From a virus: 34,318 nt of DNA. Within the stretch, counting starts at the first letter, position 1. Every line of letters starts with the position of its first letter. The notes beneath the pieces are model-generated. The model saw only the letters and a list, made by a program, of their open reading frames with translations, did not search any database and had not been told where the DNA came from. Below, piece after piece: positions 5,720 to 13,750 of the stretch. The stretch covers positions 1 to 34,318 of the IMG/VR virus record IMGVR_UViG_3300024520_000279, one strand, 5' to 3'. The position numbers and the translations under genes were made by a program.

Positions 5720-6151
5720 TTAGCCGATTAGTCGTTTGATCAAAAATGCTATAATTAATGCAGCAAATATTGACCAAATAGTATAGCTGAATCTATAAAC
5801 AAGTTTAATCTGACCTTTAATTTCGCTATTGGAAACCTCCAAGTCAATAAGTCTTTTACCATGGTCTGTTTTAATGTGCTCAAACTCATCAACTAAACCC
5901 AACCTCTGTACGCCCTCACCGGTAGACAGCCATCCATACATCTTTTCCACCTTTGCACCCTGTTCATCGAATTTCTTGCCTTGTTCATCGAATTTTTCTC
6001 CCTGTTCATCGAATTTTTTACCTTGTTCATCGAATTTCTTTATAATTTCGGTAAACATATCCTTCATCTCCTTGCTCTTACAGTTAAGCTCAGCCGATTT
6101 ATTTAAAGACGCATCTAGTTGTTTTTGTAATTCGGAAACGGGGTTTTTCAT
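5720..6151 (-). CDS. Coiled-coil membrane protein with KFDEQG(K/E) heptad repeats (143 aa)
   Basis: Residues about 1-70 are predicted coiled coil. Within them KFDEQG(K/E/A) repeats four times (about 39-66), encoded by 21-bp DNA repeats. A conserved-looking middle (about 71-112) is followed by one C-terminal transmembrane segment (about 122-140), ending in a short basic tail. The topology is a long soluble N-terminal region anchored by a C-terminal TM. Its neighbour at 6148-6381 overlaps by 4 bp and looks like a holin. A lysis role, such as spanin-like or holin-regulating, is plausible. A structural anchor is an alternative. Confidence 0.55.
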   Translation of the reverse strand: MKNPVSELQKQLDASLNKSAELNCKSKEMKDMFTEIIKKFDEQGKKFDEQGEKFDEQGKKFDEQGAKVEKMYGWLSTGEGVQRLGLVDEFEHIKTDHGKRLIDLEVSNSEIKGQIKLVYRFSYTIWSIFAALIIAFLIKRLIG

Positions 6152-6381
6152 TTTCTTTTTTTCAAATATTCAGATATGATTTCACCTATTACAGTTGTTG
6201 TTTTTATTGTACCCTCTACAACAAGCCAAATAGTTAGTATAAACACCCAATTATCTTGTCCTAGTAATCCAATTGAAAAATAAAAACTAGCCATAATAAC
6301 GCCTAAAAACTTTCTTGAAATCCATTTTTTGACGTATTTATCAAATATAGGATTTTCTTTTGATGTTTTTGTTTTATTCAT
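6148..6381 (-). CDS. Holin-like membrane protein (77 aa)
   Basis: The charged N-terminus (about 1-22, ending KYVKKWISRKF) is followed by two hydrophobic segments (about 25-41 and 44-65) and a basic C-terminal tail (EYLKKRK). Size, two TM segments and the strongly basic tail match phage holins. The location after the tail fibre genes and the ATGA overlap with the coiled-coil membrane protein support a lysis cassette. The family cannot be named from sequence alone. Confidence 0.5.
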   Translation of the reverse strand: MNKTKTSKENPIFDKYVKKWISRKFLGVIMASFYFSIGLLGQDNWVFILTIWLVVEGTIKTTTVIGEIISEYLKKRK

Positions 6382-6392
6382 TTTTTTATTAT

Positions 6393-6674
6393 TTAGCTAA
6401 TATCTTCAATATACCCAAGATCAATTAAATCTTGTGCTGATTTAAGGTCTTGCCCTATTCCAGTAAAACTTGTACTTCTAGGGTCGTCTACCGCATCCAA
6501 ATCATCCATGATACTGAAATAAAAATCTGTTTGCTCGGTGTCCATATTCGGTCTGCAAGACGCATATCCAGTTGTCGTTGAATTTGGCAGGCCTTTCGAT
6601 GTCTTAACCTGCTCGTGCCAAGAATCAAAATTTTCTTGCGTGTCTACTATTAAAAACCCTATTGATTTAGTCAT
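6393..6674 (-). CDS. Hypothetical phage protein downstream of tail fibre genes (93 aa)
   Basis: This is an acidic soluble protein with predicted mixed alpha/beta content and no TM segment. The start MTKSIGFLIVDTQENFDSWH suggests an N-terminal strand and helix, and a C-terminal segment reads DLIDLGYIEDIS. It lies 8 bp after the lectin-like fibre gene and 11 bp before the holin-like gene, so it is co-transcribed with both. It could be a tail fibre assembly protein, which often directly follows the fibre gene, but I see no diagnostic motif. Confidence 0.5.
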   Translation of the reverse strand: MTKSIGFLIVDTQENFDSWHEQVKTSKGLPNSTTTGYASCRPNMDTEQTDFYFSIMDDLDAVDDPRSTSFTGIGQDLKSAQDLIDLGYIEDIS

Positions 6675-6682
6675 TGTTGTTT

Positions 6683-7768
6683 TTATTTAATATCGTATAT
6701 GTTTTTGTTATAATTAAACACCTTTAAATGTTCAACACCTTCTAGCTTGTCGTTAAATACACCGAGGTTTCCTAAAAGCCCTTTAAGATACAAGCTAGTG
6801 CCGAGTAGTGACATTAGATACGATGGAGTTGAATTGTTTACTTGAAATCCTGATGCGCGCTCTGATTTGCGATCAAAAGTGATGTTGTTGTTTTCAATAA
6901 TTGCATTATCAGCTTCTACAATTAAGTCTTTTATCGACCCTGAACAGACCTTGGGGGATAGACCAGCCGCTCCTGGTGTTACTGAACCCTCAAGAGCCGA
7001 TCCAGTCTCCCAAATTTGAAAAATAAGATTAGCTAAATTAGACCAATAAAAGTCAACGCCTTTTGAATTTGGGGGATTTGATAATCTGGTGGAAAAAATG
7101 AAGGAGTTAGCGCTCGCCGTACTGTTCAGTTGAGTAACAGCAAAAATATGTTGACTCGAAGTGTTTAATGCTGCTGTATAAGCTCTCGAAAAATAATCAT
7201 CTACGCCATCACCTAAAATAGCAGGGTAACCGTTGATCCCCGATGTTTGATACAAAGGCATATTCGCCAAAGTCCCTTGTGAGTGATCATAGCCATTAGA
7301 ATTACTATCGCCCCAAGTTGTTACTGGATCATTGTTTGCGGGTGTCCCCCCTCCATTTTTAGTCAATGACGCTAAGTTTTGTGCATTAAAAAAAGACACA
7401 TTATTCGCATGATCTTCTGGGTTAATAGCTATATCATAATCACCGTATAAATCAAAAACCGTAGAAGATTGAACTTTAACATCTACTTTCCCAGTTATAA
7501 AAACATATTCAGGGTCAGATATTGTAGTATTGTTTTTTATAGCATTAAAAGTTACTCCTGATGCAGGTATCAGCCTCTTCCTTCCCGTTCCGACTTTTGA
7601 AATAGAAAAAAAATCGTCTACAGTCCACGTTGCTGTAGGAATTGTGCAGTCTTGGTCTCCATTAATAGTAAGCCTTGTTATCTTATTTCGATAAGAAGTA
7701 ACAGGCGTAAGGCTAAAAGATGAAGAAGTCGTGTTTTGAGATGATATTGAACTTTCTTTATAAGACAT
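6683..7768 (-). CDS. Tail fibre / receptor-binding protein with lectin-like (LamG-type) domain (361 aa)
   Basis: The N-terminal part (about 1-120) is Ser/Thr-rich and beta-strand rich. The middle and C-terminal part has features of concanavalin-like jelly rolls: GYPAILGDGVDDYF at about 178-191, then FAVTQL and a long strand-rich segment to the end. The GDGVDD motif is frequent in LamG/laminin-like domains that bind sugars. The protein is last of the large fibre genes and so is a good candidate for the tip that contacts the host cell. A hairpin at 7789-7811 precedes the gene. The domain family is inferred by pattern, not alignment. Confidence 0.65.
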   Translation of the reverse strand: MSYKESSISSQNTTSSSFSLTPVTSYRNKITRLTINGDQDCTIPTATWTVDDFFSISKVGTGRKRLIPASGVTFNAIKNNTTISDPEYVFITGKVDVKVQSSTVFDLYGDYDIAINPEDHANNVSFFNAQNLASLTKNGGGTPANNDPVTTWGDSNSNGYDHSQGTLANMPLYQTSGINGYPAILGDGVDDYFSRAYTAALNTSSQHIFAVTQLNSTASANSFIFSTRLSNPPNSKGVDFYWSNLANLIFQIWETGSALEGSVTPGAAGLSPKVCSGSIKDLIVEADNAIIENNNITFDRKSERASGFQVNNSTPSYLMSLLGTSLYLKGLLGNLGVFNDKLEGVEHLKVFNYNKNIYDIK

Positions 7769-7788
7769 TTACCTTTATTTTTTATAAA

Positions 7789-7811
7789 GCACCCCGCTTA
7801 TCGCAGGGTGC
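7789..7811 (-). terminator. 9-bp hairpin between two tail fibre genes
   Basis: On the minus strand GCACCCTGC pairs with GCGGGGTGC (one T-G wobble) around a GATAA loop, followed by TTTATAAAAAAT. The T run is too short for an efficient terminator. It probably modulates read-through or protects the RNA end between the genes at 7827 and 7768. Confidence 0.45.
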
Positions 7812-7826
7812 AATTGTTTTTATAAT

Positions 7827-8666
7827 TTAAAATGCTGACCATTCCGACCCATTCCAAGCAAATTTAATGCTTTCGTAAGGGCTGTTCAGGACATAAGTTA
7901 GTGCGCCATCGATTGTTTCTGCCGCGTTTCCATCAACAGTAACAGTGTTTGAATCAGCTTGTTTTTTGACCTCAACAACAAGACCTGCTGCACCTGCGGG
8001 CAAATTAACCGTAGAAGCTCCACCGCTCGCATCGTAAACAATTAATTCGTTATCGCTCGCAGTATACGGACTGTCTCCGAAAGCTTTTGAAACAATAGTT
8101 TGCTTTACAACAATATTGCCCACTGCAATACCTGAATCTTGAATGGTCTTGCCGCTAGTCCCGTTGAAAGATGAAATATTTCCACTAACAGAAGACGCAG
8201 GGCCTGATACTACACCATCTTCGTTTTTCTGAACAATAGACCAATCTGATAAAGCAGTTGGATTATCAACCTTTGAATACAAGTTGTCTCCAACTTCTAA
8301 AGGCTCAGTAAAAAACGTTCCCGCTACTGATGTAATATATAAATCCCCTTTAACAATTCCTGATGGTGATGTGTCAAGATCAGGACTATTAGTCGCAGCA
8401 TCATAATCGCCAATAAACGTTACTCCACCAGTCATAGCAGTAGAAATTCTACTGTCGACTTCACTTGCAGATACAATGTCTGTGACCCCAGTACCTGCGT
8501 CATTAATTAACAATGTTGATGCTTGTGTTACCGTACCATCAATTGGGTCAGCTGCGCCACCTGTATTATTTATTTTAACAGTGTTAGCGGCCATTTGACC
8601 CTGTTTTGCATTTGTTACTGCGTTGTCTACAATTTGTGCAGTTCCTACTTGTTCTTTGAATGCCAT
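7827..8666 (-). CDS. Tail fibre protein with shared C-terminal beta module (279 aa)
   Basis: The start resembles phage fibre stalks: MAFKEQVGTAQIVDNAVTNA, rich in Gly, Asn, Thr and Val, with a segment rich in GTVTQASTLLIND. Residues about 185-279 form a module with SDNELIVYDASGGASTVNLP and an aromatic ending (EWSAF). The same module, with about 40% identity by eye, ends the neighbouring protein at 8713-9336. It is probably a structural fibre subunit whose C-terminal beta domain trimerises or binds receptor. A poly-ATT tract (8682-8700) lies just upstream of the start. Confidence 0.65.
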   Translation of the reverse strand: MAFKEQVGTAQIVDNAVTNAKQGQMAANTVKINNTGGAADPIDGTVTQASTLLINDAGTGVTDIVSASEVDSRISTAMTGGVTFIGDYDAATNSPDLDTSPSGIVKGDLYITSVAGTFFTEPLEVGDNLYSKVDNPTALSDWSIVQKNEDGVVSGPASSVSGNISSFNGTSGKTIQDSGIAVGNIVVKQTIVSKAFGDSPYTASDNELIVYDASGGASTVNLPAGAAGLVVEVKKQADSNTVTVDGNAAETIDGALTYVLNSPYESIKFAWNGSEWSAF

Positions 8667-8712
8667 TTTTTAAAATTTAAATTATTATTATTATTATTAC
8701 GCTTACATTTCT

Positions 8713-9336
8713 TTACCAAAGGCTCCATTTAGATGGGCCGCCGCGAAGGACAACCGATTCATCATTTGTTAAAAGCTCATACGTTCCTGAATCATTTATT
8801 AAATCCCCACCAGAGCCATTTATAATTACTTTATTTACTGAATTTTCATCTTTTGATACGCCTATTACAAAATTTTGACTTGATGCCAATGATGGTAAGT
8901 TTATATTAGTCTCTCCACCTGACGCATCAACAACAATGTATTCTCTGTTTGATGGAATATATCCATCGTCAGCAAATGTTTTTTCAACAACAGTATCATT
9001 TGAGCCAGTAGAAGATATTATCCTTGCTGCCCAAATTGAGCCATTAAACTCCCAATACTGGGATAATGTTGTTAAATACACAACATAGTTTTCTAACGGA
9101 GAAGATGCATCCCAAGTCGTGCCGTTAAATTGCACCAGTGAATTGGCGGCCGCACCATCCCAATTTGCATGTGAAGCCCCTGTATTGTCAATTATATATC
9201 TATCACCTTCTACTTCTGTAGGAGGGGCTACAGTATTATCAACTATATTTATAACCTTTTGAAATTCTCCAAAGGTTTCTTTTTTTTCTACTCGGTAAGC
9301 TCCCTTAACTAAATCTACGCCATAATATTCAGACAT
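8713..9336 (-). CDS. Tail fibre protein with DUF2793-like and shared beta module (207 aa)
   Basis: The N-terminal half carries PPTEVEGDRYIIDNTGASHA and then NWDGAAANS at about 38-65, a DUF2793-like motif that also ends the two large fibre proteins at 9351 and 12197. The C-terminal half (about 120-207) carries SNREYIVVDASGG and LP motifs shared with the protein at 7827, ending KWSLW. It is thus a chimera of two modules found separately in its neighbours, which suggests domain shuffling. It sits 46 bp from the previous and 14 bp from the next gene. Confidence 0.65.
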   Translation of the reverse strand: MSEYYGVDLVKGAYRVEKKETFGEFQKVINIVDNTVAPPTEVEGDRYIIDNTGASHANWDGAAANSLVQFNGTTWDASSPLENYVVYLTTLSQYWEFNGSIWAARIISSTGSNDTVVEKTFADDGYIPSNREYIVVDASGGETNINLPSLASSQNFVIGVSKDENSVNKVIINGSGGDLINDSGTYELLTNDESVVLRGGPSKWSLW

Positions 9337-9350
9337 ATTTTTTTAAATTT

Positions 9351-11285
9351 TTAATTATTAACTGTTACCGTTCTGCAATTTGTAGCAGAATTTGTATCAT
9401 CTGCGTTTATTTCAACATCTCCACATAAACTAATTCTGTTTTCTGATGGTGTAAAGTCACCTGCCCAAATATTAGGGTTAATTGTATCAAACTCTGGAGT
9501 AGTTCCTTTTGCGGCTCCATCCCAATCGCCATGAACAGCCCCTGCTATATTAGGGTTTAAATAATACCTGTCGCCTGTTACTTCTGTCGGAGGAGGTAGG
9601 GTGGGGTCAACTAAAAGCGAACCAACTCGCACATTTAATACATTATCTAAGTTAGACGCTCGGCAACTGTCAGATTCTAAATAAACTTTTCCGCCTGCAA
9701 TAAATCCTGTATTAAATGATATTTCTGTACCTCTAGCAATTAGATTGGTTGTAACCTGCCCCCTAAAATTATTTATTTTTGTTCTTGAACATAGTATCGG
9801 GGTCTGCGCTGCTAAAAAAGAAAAATCCTCTATTACGTGATTTTCAGACCCAGCAGCAGTATTTAAAATAGAATTTGTTATATGATTCAATGTAACCCAA
9901 TCAGTGAACGAACCAATAACAATTTCGCCGCCGTTCAGGTCACAATCAGAAAGTTTTGTGTTAGTAGAAGGAAAAATATCTAATTGTTGGTTACTGATAC
10001 ATTTTATATTTTCTGCATCCCAAAAAAGGAATATACTTGTATCTGTGTTTGCATCAAAAACTATATCTTTAAATCCTCCAACCTCTGAACCAACAAGTAC
10101 TGTTAATTCATTTTCGTCAAACGACCCATCAATCGTTAAATCATAAAAATTAGTCTCCTCGAATATATATATTATTTCAGAACATGTTGTATCGTCCCCT
10201 ATCAATATAACGTTTTCGATAGTGTTAGTAAATCCGCTTGGCGTATTTGATATAGATATGCCGTTTCCTTTCCCTTTTGTCCTTAATGTGAAATTCCTTA
10301 AGCATTGTTTGTTTAGATCAGATACAGGACATGTTTCAACGCCGATAGTTGGGTCAATTTCAATATATGTTTCATCAATACTTAAAAACTGAAACCCTGA
10401 TTCAACAGCTTTTTTAATAAAAGGATTACTTGTTGAAGTAGGAGAATAAATAATTTCACCCCCTCCTTTTAAATAAAAATTAAGAAAGCTGTCAATAACT
10501 ATTTGATTTTCTAAAAACATCATTTGCGCTGTTGGGTCTAAAACAACTAATGTGTTAGATGTAACAATGCTATCTGCCGTTTCGATTATTGAAGAGGATA
10601 ATGTTACATCAATTGTACCTGTCGCAGGGGTCACAGGAGTACCAGTTACAGTAAATTCAAATGATGATGCAGTAACATTTGATATAACTTCACTTGTAAC
10701 ATTGTATTCGGCTTGATCAGCTCCAACTATATTAACTCTTTGACCATTAATATATGTGTTCGGTGCTGTTACAGTCGCTATTGAACCCGATCTGGTTATA
10801 TTAACGTCAGACAAAAGCAATTCGTCTTTTAGCCCTTTTACATTTATTATTATTTTACCATCTGCAAGTGCTAAATTAAGTTCAGGGTAATCATCCGTGC
10901 TATTATTCCCAACGGTAGCATCGAATCGCTCCCTTAATTCATCAGGGGTTGGTGTAGCGGCCCCCCCCGCTTTGTTAAAATTTCCTATTAATGGCTCTAA
11001 ATAATCTTGTACGTCCTGTCGTATTCCCCCCCCTGATACTGGAAGTGCTGCGCCTGCCTTATCTTTTATTTCAGAAAAGTCAAACGAATCTGAATCAACT
11101 GATACAGCTCCACCCAATTTTGTAACTGGCAAATACCCATCTGTTTTATGTATAAAACGTACCTGAGTGTCAGTAAAACGAGCTTCAACGTCGTTTCTTC
11201 CGTACTGATCAGTGTCCGAAGATTGCTTAAATCGTACATGCCTACTGTTAACGACATCCTCGACCCATACTCTTATATCTGCCAT
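9351..11285 (-). CDS. Large tail fibre/spike, probable beta-helix, with two G8 tracts (644 aa)
   Basis: The N-terminal 115 residues look like a virion-binding region (VEDVVNSRHVRFKQSSDTDQ, then a Gly/Ala-rich linker). A head-binding-like RERFDATVGNNSTDDY follows at about 118-133, then a long strand-rich repeat region (about 250-560) typical of pectate-lyase-like beta-helices. The end (about 575-625) is the DUF2793-like module shared with 12197-13747. Two runs of eight C (10961-10968 and 11026-11033; G8 in the coding strand) encode Gly-Gly stretches near the N-terminus. A late-type promoter at 11315-11363 starts transcription just upstream. Host-surface binding, possibly with glycan cleavage, is likely. 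Confidence 0.7.
   Translation of the reverse strand: MADIRVWVEDVVNSRHVRFKQSSDTDQYGRNDVEARFTDTQVRFIHKTDGYLPVTKLGGAVSVDSDSFDFSEIKDKAGAALPVSGGGIRQDVQDYLEPLIGNFNKAGGAATPTPDELRERFDATVGNNSTDDYPELNLALADGKIIINVKGLKDELLLSDVNITRSGSIATVTAPNTYINGQRVNIVGADQAEYNVTSEVISNVTASSFEFTVTGTPVTPATGTIDVTLSSSIIETADSIVTSNTLVVLDPTAQMMFLENQIVIDSFLNFYLKGGGEIIYSPTSTSNPFIKKAVESGFQFLSIDETYIEIDPTIGVETCPVSDLNKQCLRNFTLRTKGKGNGISISNTPSGFTNTIENVILIGDDTTCSEIIYIFEETNFYDLTIDGSFDENELTVLVGSEVGGFKDIVFDANTDTSIFLFWDAENIKCISNQQLDIFPSTNTKLSDCDLNGGEIVIGSFTDWVTLNHITNSILNTAAGSENHVIEDFSFLAAQTPILCSRTKINNFRGQVTTNLIARGTEISFNTGFIAGGKVYLESDSCRASNLDNVLNVRVGSLLVDPTLPPPTEVTGDRYYLNPNIAGAVHGDWDGAAKGTTPEFDTINPNIWAGDFTPSENRISLCGDVEINADDTNSATNCRTVTVNN
9479..9608. 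repeat. 130-bp repeat shared with 12322-12451
   Basis: Bases 9479-9608 and 12322-12451 match at 123 of 130 positions in the same orientation. The segment encodes the PPPTEVTGDRYYL...HGDWDGAAKGTTPEFDT module of two tail fibre genes. Flanking sequence is unrelated at DNA level, so this is a recent module duplication or gene conversion. Confidence 0.9.
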
Positions 11286-11314
11286 ATTTTAAGTATTACG
11301 GTTAAATAACTTAA

Positions 11315-11363
11315 CAAATGTAAGCAAAAAACGAAATACACAAAAAATATGTAAGCTATTTTT
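11315..11363 (-). promoter_or_regulatory. Late-type promoter for the tail fibre operon
   Basis: On the minus strand the block AAAATAGCTTACATATT (11363 to 11346 region) is followed after 23 nt by TACATTTG (11322-11315), a perfect -7 element. A TTTG lies 18 nt upstream of it. The start codon at 11285 is about 24 nt after the expected start of transcription. The portal promoter at 28604-28656 has the same two elements with the same 23-nt gap. Confidence 0.65.
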
Positions 11364-11378
11364 GTTTTTTTTTTAAAA

Positions 11379-11717
11379 TTAGTTGTTTTTGTTCTTGAAT
11401 GAGACAGAAGCAGTATGTGTCGGGTTGTCCGATAAATGCTCATTAATTTCTGATTTTGAATGAAAAACACCTACGCAATCAGCACATTTGTAAATTGCTT
11501 GCACTACATCCTGTGGCACAACATGGTTTAGTACCAATGTGTCCAAAGCCGTTTCGTCATTAAAGGAATCGCCGTGTATTGTAATTTCTCCGCTTTCTAT
11601 TACAATACCTTCGTATGTTGTTACATGTGTTGTGTCTGCTATTTCAGAATCTAATTTATCACAGTCAACAGATGATCCCGTTATGTCAGTTGAAATATTG
11701 TATGTTTTTAATTCCAT
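11379..11717 (-). CDS. Hypothetical virion protein with C2H2 zinc-finger-like C-terminus (112 aa)
   Basis: Residues 1-70 are beta-rich and acidic (MELKTYNISTDITG start, with VIESGEITIHGD at about 39-50). Residues 76-101 read Y-K-C78-A-D-C81, then F85, I91, H94 and H101, that is C-x2-C-x3-F-x5-I-x2-H-x6-H, close to the classical C2H2 zinc-finger spacing. It lies 1 bp from the gene at 11719 and is the last gene before the late promoter at 11315. A metal site in a tail protein could stabilise folding. DNA binding is another possibility. I do not recognise the rest. Confidence 0.55.
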   Translation of the reverse strand: MELKTYNISTDITGSSVDCDKLDSEIADTTHVTTYEGIVIESGEITIHGDSFNDETALDTLVLNHVVPQDVVQAIYKCADCVGVFHSKSEINEHLSDNPTHTASVSFKNKNN

Positions 11718-11718
11718 G

Positions 11719-12192
11719 CTATTGTACTTTAAAAATTCTTAGATTTCCGAAAAATAATGACGCTGTCCCTGAACCTGATTGTGAAAGTTCTAAATTAATG
11801 TTTGTTTGCCCTGCTATAAATGTATGATCTATTGAAATAGTTCGTGCATATCTTTGATCTGCACCCGGATCAATTCCCTCTTCTTGTACAGAAGTGTTTA
11901 ACAAGCTAGTGTTTAAGCCACCTCCTAAAACCCCCTCGGTTATATCTATAATCCAATCCCCTATTGCGCTTGAATTTCTGCAAATCCAACTGGAACTTAT
12001 TAAATAATTACCTGCCTCCAAATCTCCTGTTAATAAAGATAAATAAACGACATCAGGGCCTGTCGTTTGTACTTCGTCCGTTCTTTCATTATACCCATAA
12101 AATTTACTTGGCAAGTCTGTGATTAATGCAACATCGACATCACTTACCTTGTACCTATTTGATGAGTTTAAATTTTTGCAATTCGTAGCCAT
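11719..12192 (-). CDS. Tail-associated beta-sandwich protein (157 aa)
   Basis: This is a strand-rich protein with segments such as AGNYLISSSWIC at about 80-91, SIDHTFIAGQTNINLELSQS at about 118-137 and a final SLFFGNLRIFKVQ. The pattern of alternating polar and hydrophobic strands, and the SSAIGDWIIDI and SGSGTAS turns, fit the C1q/TNF-like jelly rolls often found at phage fibre tips. I infer a fibre-tip or baseplate decoration role from fold pattern and position. It starts 4 bp after the large spike gene. Confidence 0.5.
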   Translation of the reverse strand: MATNCKNLNSSNRYKVSDVDVALITDLPSKFYGYNERTDEVQTTGPDVVYLSLLTGDLEAGNYLISSSWICRNSSAIGDWIIDITEGVLGGGLNTSLLNTSVQEEGIDPGADQRYARTISIDHTFIAGQTNINLELSQSGSGTASLFFGNLRIFKVQ

Positions 12193-12196
12193 ATTT

Positions 12197-13747
12197 TTAT
12201 ATTAATCCTGTTAAAATTTCTTTTGTATCTGTTACGTTGTCCGTTATTCCACCCGACGATGTTCTGTTTCCTGATAATGTCGTGTCTACTGGCGTAAAGT
12301 CTCCATCCCAAGTACTTGGGGTAATTGTGTCAAACTCTGGTGTAGTTCCTTTTGCGGCCCCATCCCAATCGCCATGAACGGCCCCTACTATACTAGGGTC
12401 TAAATAATACCTGTCGCCTGTTACTTCTGTCGGAGGAGGTAGGGTGGGGTCTGCTAAAGTAGCACCAACTATCAAGCTATTGGATTGACAGTTATTTAAA
12501 GTGTTTTTATCTTTGTAAACACTTAGAACACCATCATCTAAAATTTGTCTAGTTATAGTTGAGTTCTTTGTGTCTATTATAACGTTTCCTGCGCTATTTC
12601 TTTTACAATCTACTAAGGACATTTTTTCTCCTAAAATAGTCATGTCTACACCTGCTGCTTTAGAAAAAATGACATTATTTAATGTTCCCAACCATGTAAA
12701 GTCATCACCAACATATTCAATTATACTATTTCCGGTTATAATAAAGTCTTTCCTAAAGTTTGTCTCAAACGTTCCGCCTCTTGCACTTATATTATGAAAT
12801 GACCCATCGTCAGATGTTAACTTTATATTAACCTTATAGGGCGATATACACGACAAATCGTTTAATGTGGCGTCACCTATTCCAATTTTTGGAACTAGTT
12901 CAGTGGTAAATGCTATATTTTTAAGAATCGCGCCTTTAAAACCAAGTGGGTTTTCAATTACATATTCATCCCCTGTACTACTCACAATACCTGAAATGGT
13001 ACATTTTTGTATTGTTCCTAATTGTATTTGTATAACCCTGTAACACCCAGTACCTCCACCTATAATCTCTATGTTTTTAGCAAGGTTTGAATCTTTTTTA
13101 AAAAATATGCCATTCCCTACTTGATCATTTATATAAATAGCACAATTTTGTATATCCTGATAATCTGCATTAGTCAATAAACAATCATCTTCTGATGATT
13201 GATTTCTAAAAACACCTGACTTGAAAATAAATTTATTGTCCACAAACGTATCCTGATTAAAAAACACCTTTGACGCTACCGTTGAGGTGTATTTTATTTC
13301 TCCTTCCCCTTCTTTTACGAGCGTTGTGTTATCAGCACCTGATGTTATATTAAACCCTGCAAAATCTGCTGTGACATCAGGCATAACATGCACTAACAAG
13401 TCCTGTGTTATTGTAATATCTGCTGTTTCTGTCGAATCGTTTATATATAGTAAATTTCGTTTTCCTGCATCATAAGCAGCTTTGATTGTAGTGTAAGTCG
13501 CATCAACTGCACCAACGGAAGCATCAAACCTTTCTACTGCGGTCGCTGTTGAAACCGCATCATTAATTATTTTTTGTAGTTGTAATTTTTCAGGCGTTGC
13601 CGCTCCTAATTGGACTAAAACAAATGCTAAAGAGTTAAGGACAACCATTTCTGAATGATCATCAATATTTTGTGCTTCGGCTAGTATTTGATTTATAGCC
13701 TCTGTATTTGCTGTTATTGCTGCTACTTCATTTGGTGTCGCTGCCAT
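12197..13747 (-). CDS. Large tail fibre/spike, paralogue of 9351-11285 (516 aa)
   Basis: The N-terminus (about 1-70) is helical (NEVAAITANTEAINQILAEA) and probably attaches to the tail. Residues about 73-110 carry VERFDASVGAVDATYTTIKA, a variant of the RFDATVG segment in the other spike. The region about 115-425 is strand-rich with regular Asn/Asp/Gly turns, as in beta-helices. The C-terminus (about 435-485) has the shared DUF2793-like module, encoded by DNA 95% identical to the other gene. It starts 3 bp after the tail gene at 13751. Confidence 0.7.
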   Translation of the reverse strand: MAATPNEVAAITANTEAINQILAEAQNIDDHSEMVVLNSLAFVLVQLGAATPEKLQLQKIINDAVSTATAVERFDASVGAVDATYTTIKAAYDAGKRNLLYINDSTETADITITQDLLVHVMPDVTADFAGFNITSGADNTTLVKEGEGEIKYTSTVASKVFFNQDTFVDNKFIFKSGVFRNQSSEDDCLLTNADYQDIQNCAIYINDQVGNGIFFKKDSNLAKNIEIIGGGTGCYRVIQIQLGTIQKCTISGIVSSTGDEYVIENPLGFKGAILKNIAFTTELVPKIGIGDATLNDLSCISPYKVNIKLTSDDGSFHNISARGGTFETNFRKDFIITGNSIIEYVGDDFTWLGTLNNVIFSKAAGVDMTILGEKMSLVDCKRNSAGNVIIDTKNSTITRQILDDGVLSVYKDKNTLNNCQSNSLIVGATLADPTLPPPTEVTGDRYYLDPSIVGAVHGDWDGAAKGTTPEFDTITPSTWDGDFTPVDTTLSGNRTSSGGITDNVTDTKEILTGLI

Positions 13748-13750
13748 TTT

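Noticed and set aside
5676-5777. N-terminal extension of the 92-aa protein to 126 aa
   Set aside because: It overlaps the upstream gene by 58 bp and adds an odd start (Cys-Cys, Ile-rich). The ATG at 5675 gives a sensible protein.
5829-6179. Plus-strand frame with Pro-Cys-Ser-Ser-Asn repeats
   Set aside because: It is the complement of the KFDEQG heptads in the minus-strand coiled-coil gene. No promoter or ribosome site is seen on the plus strand.
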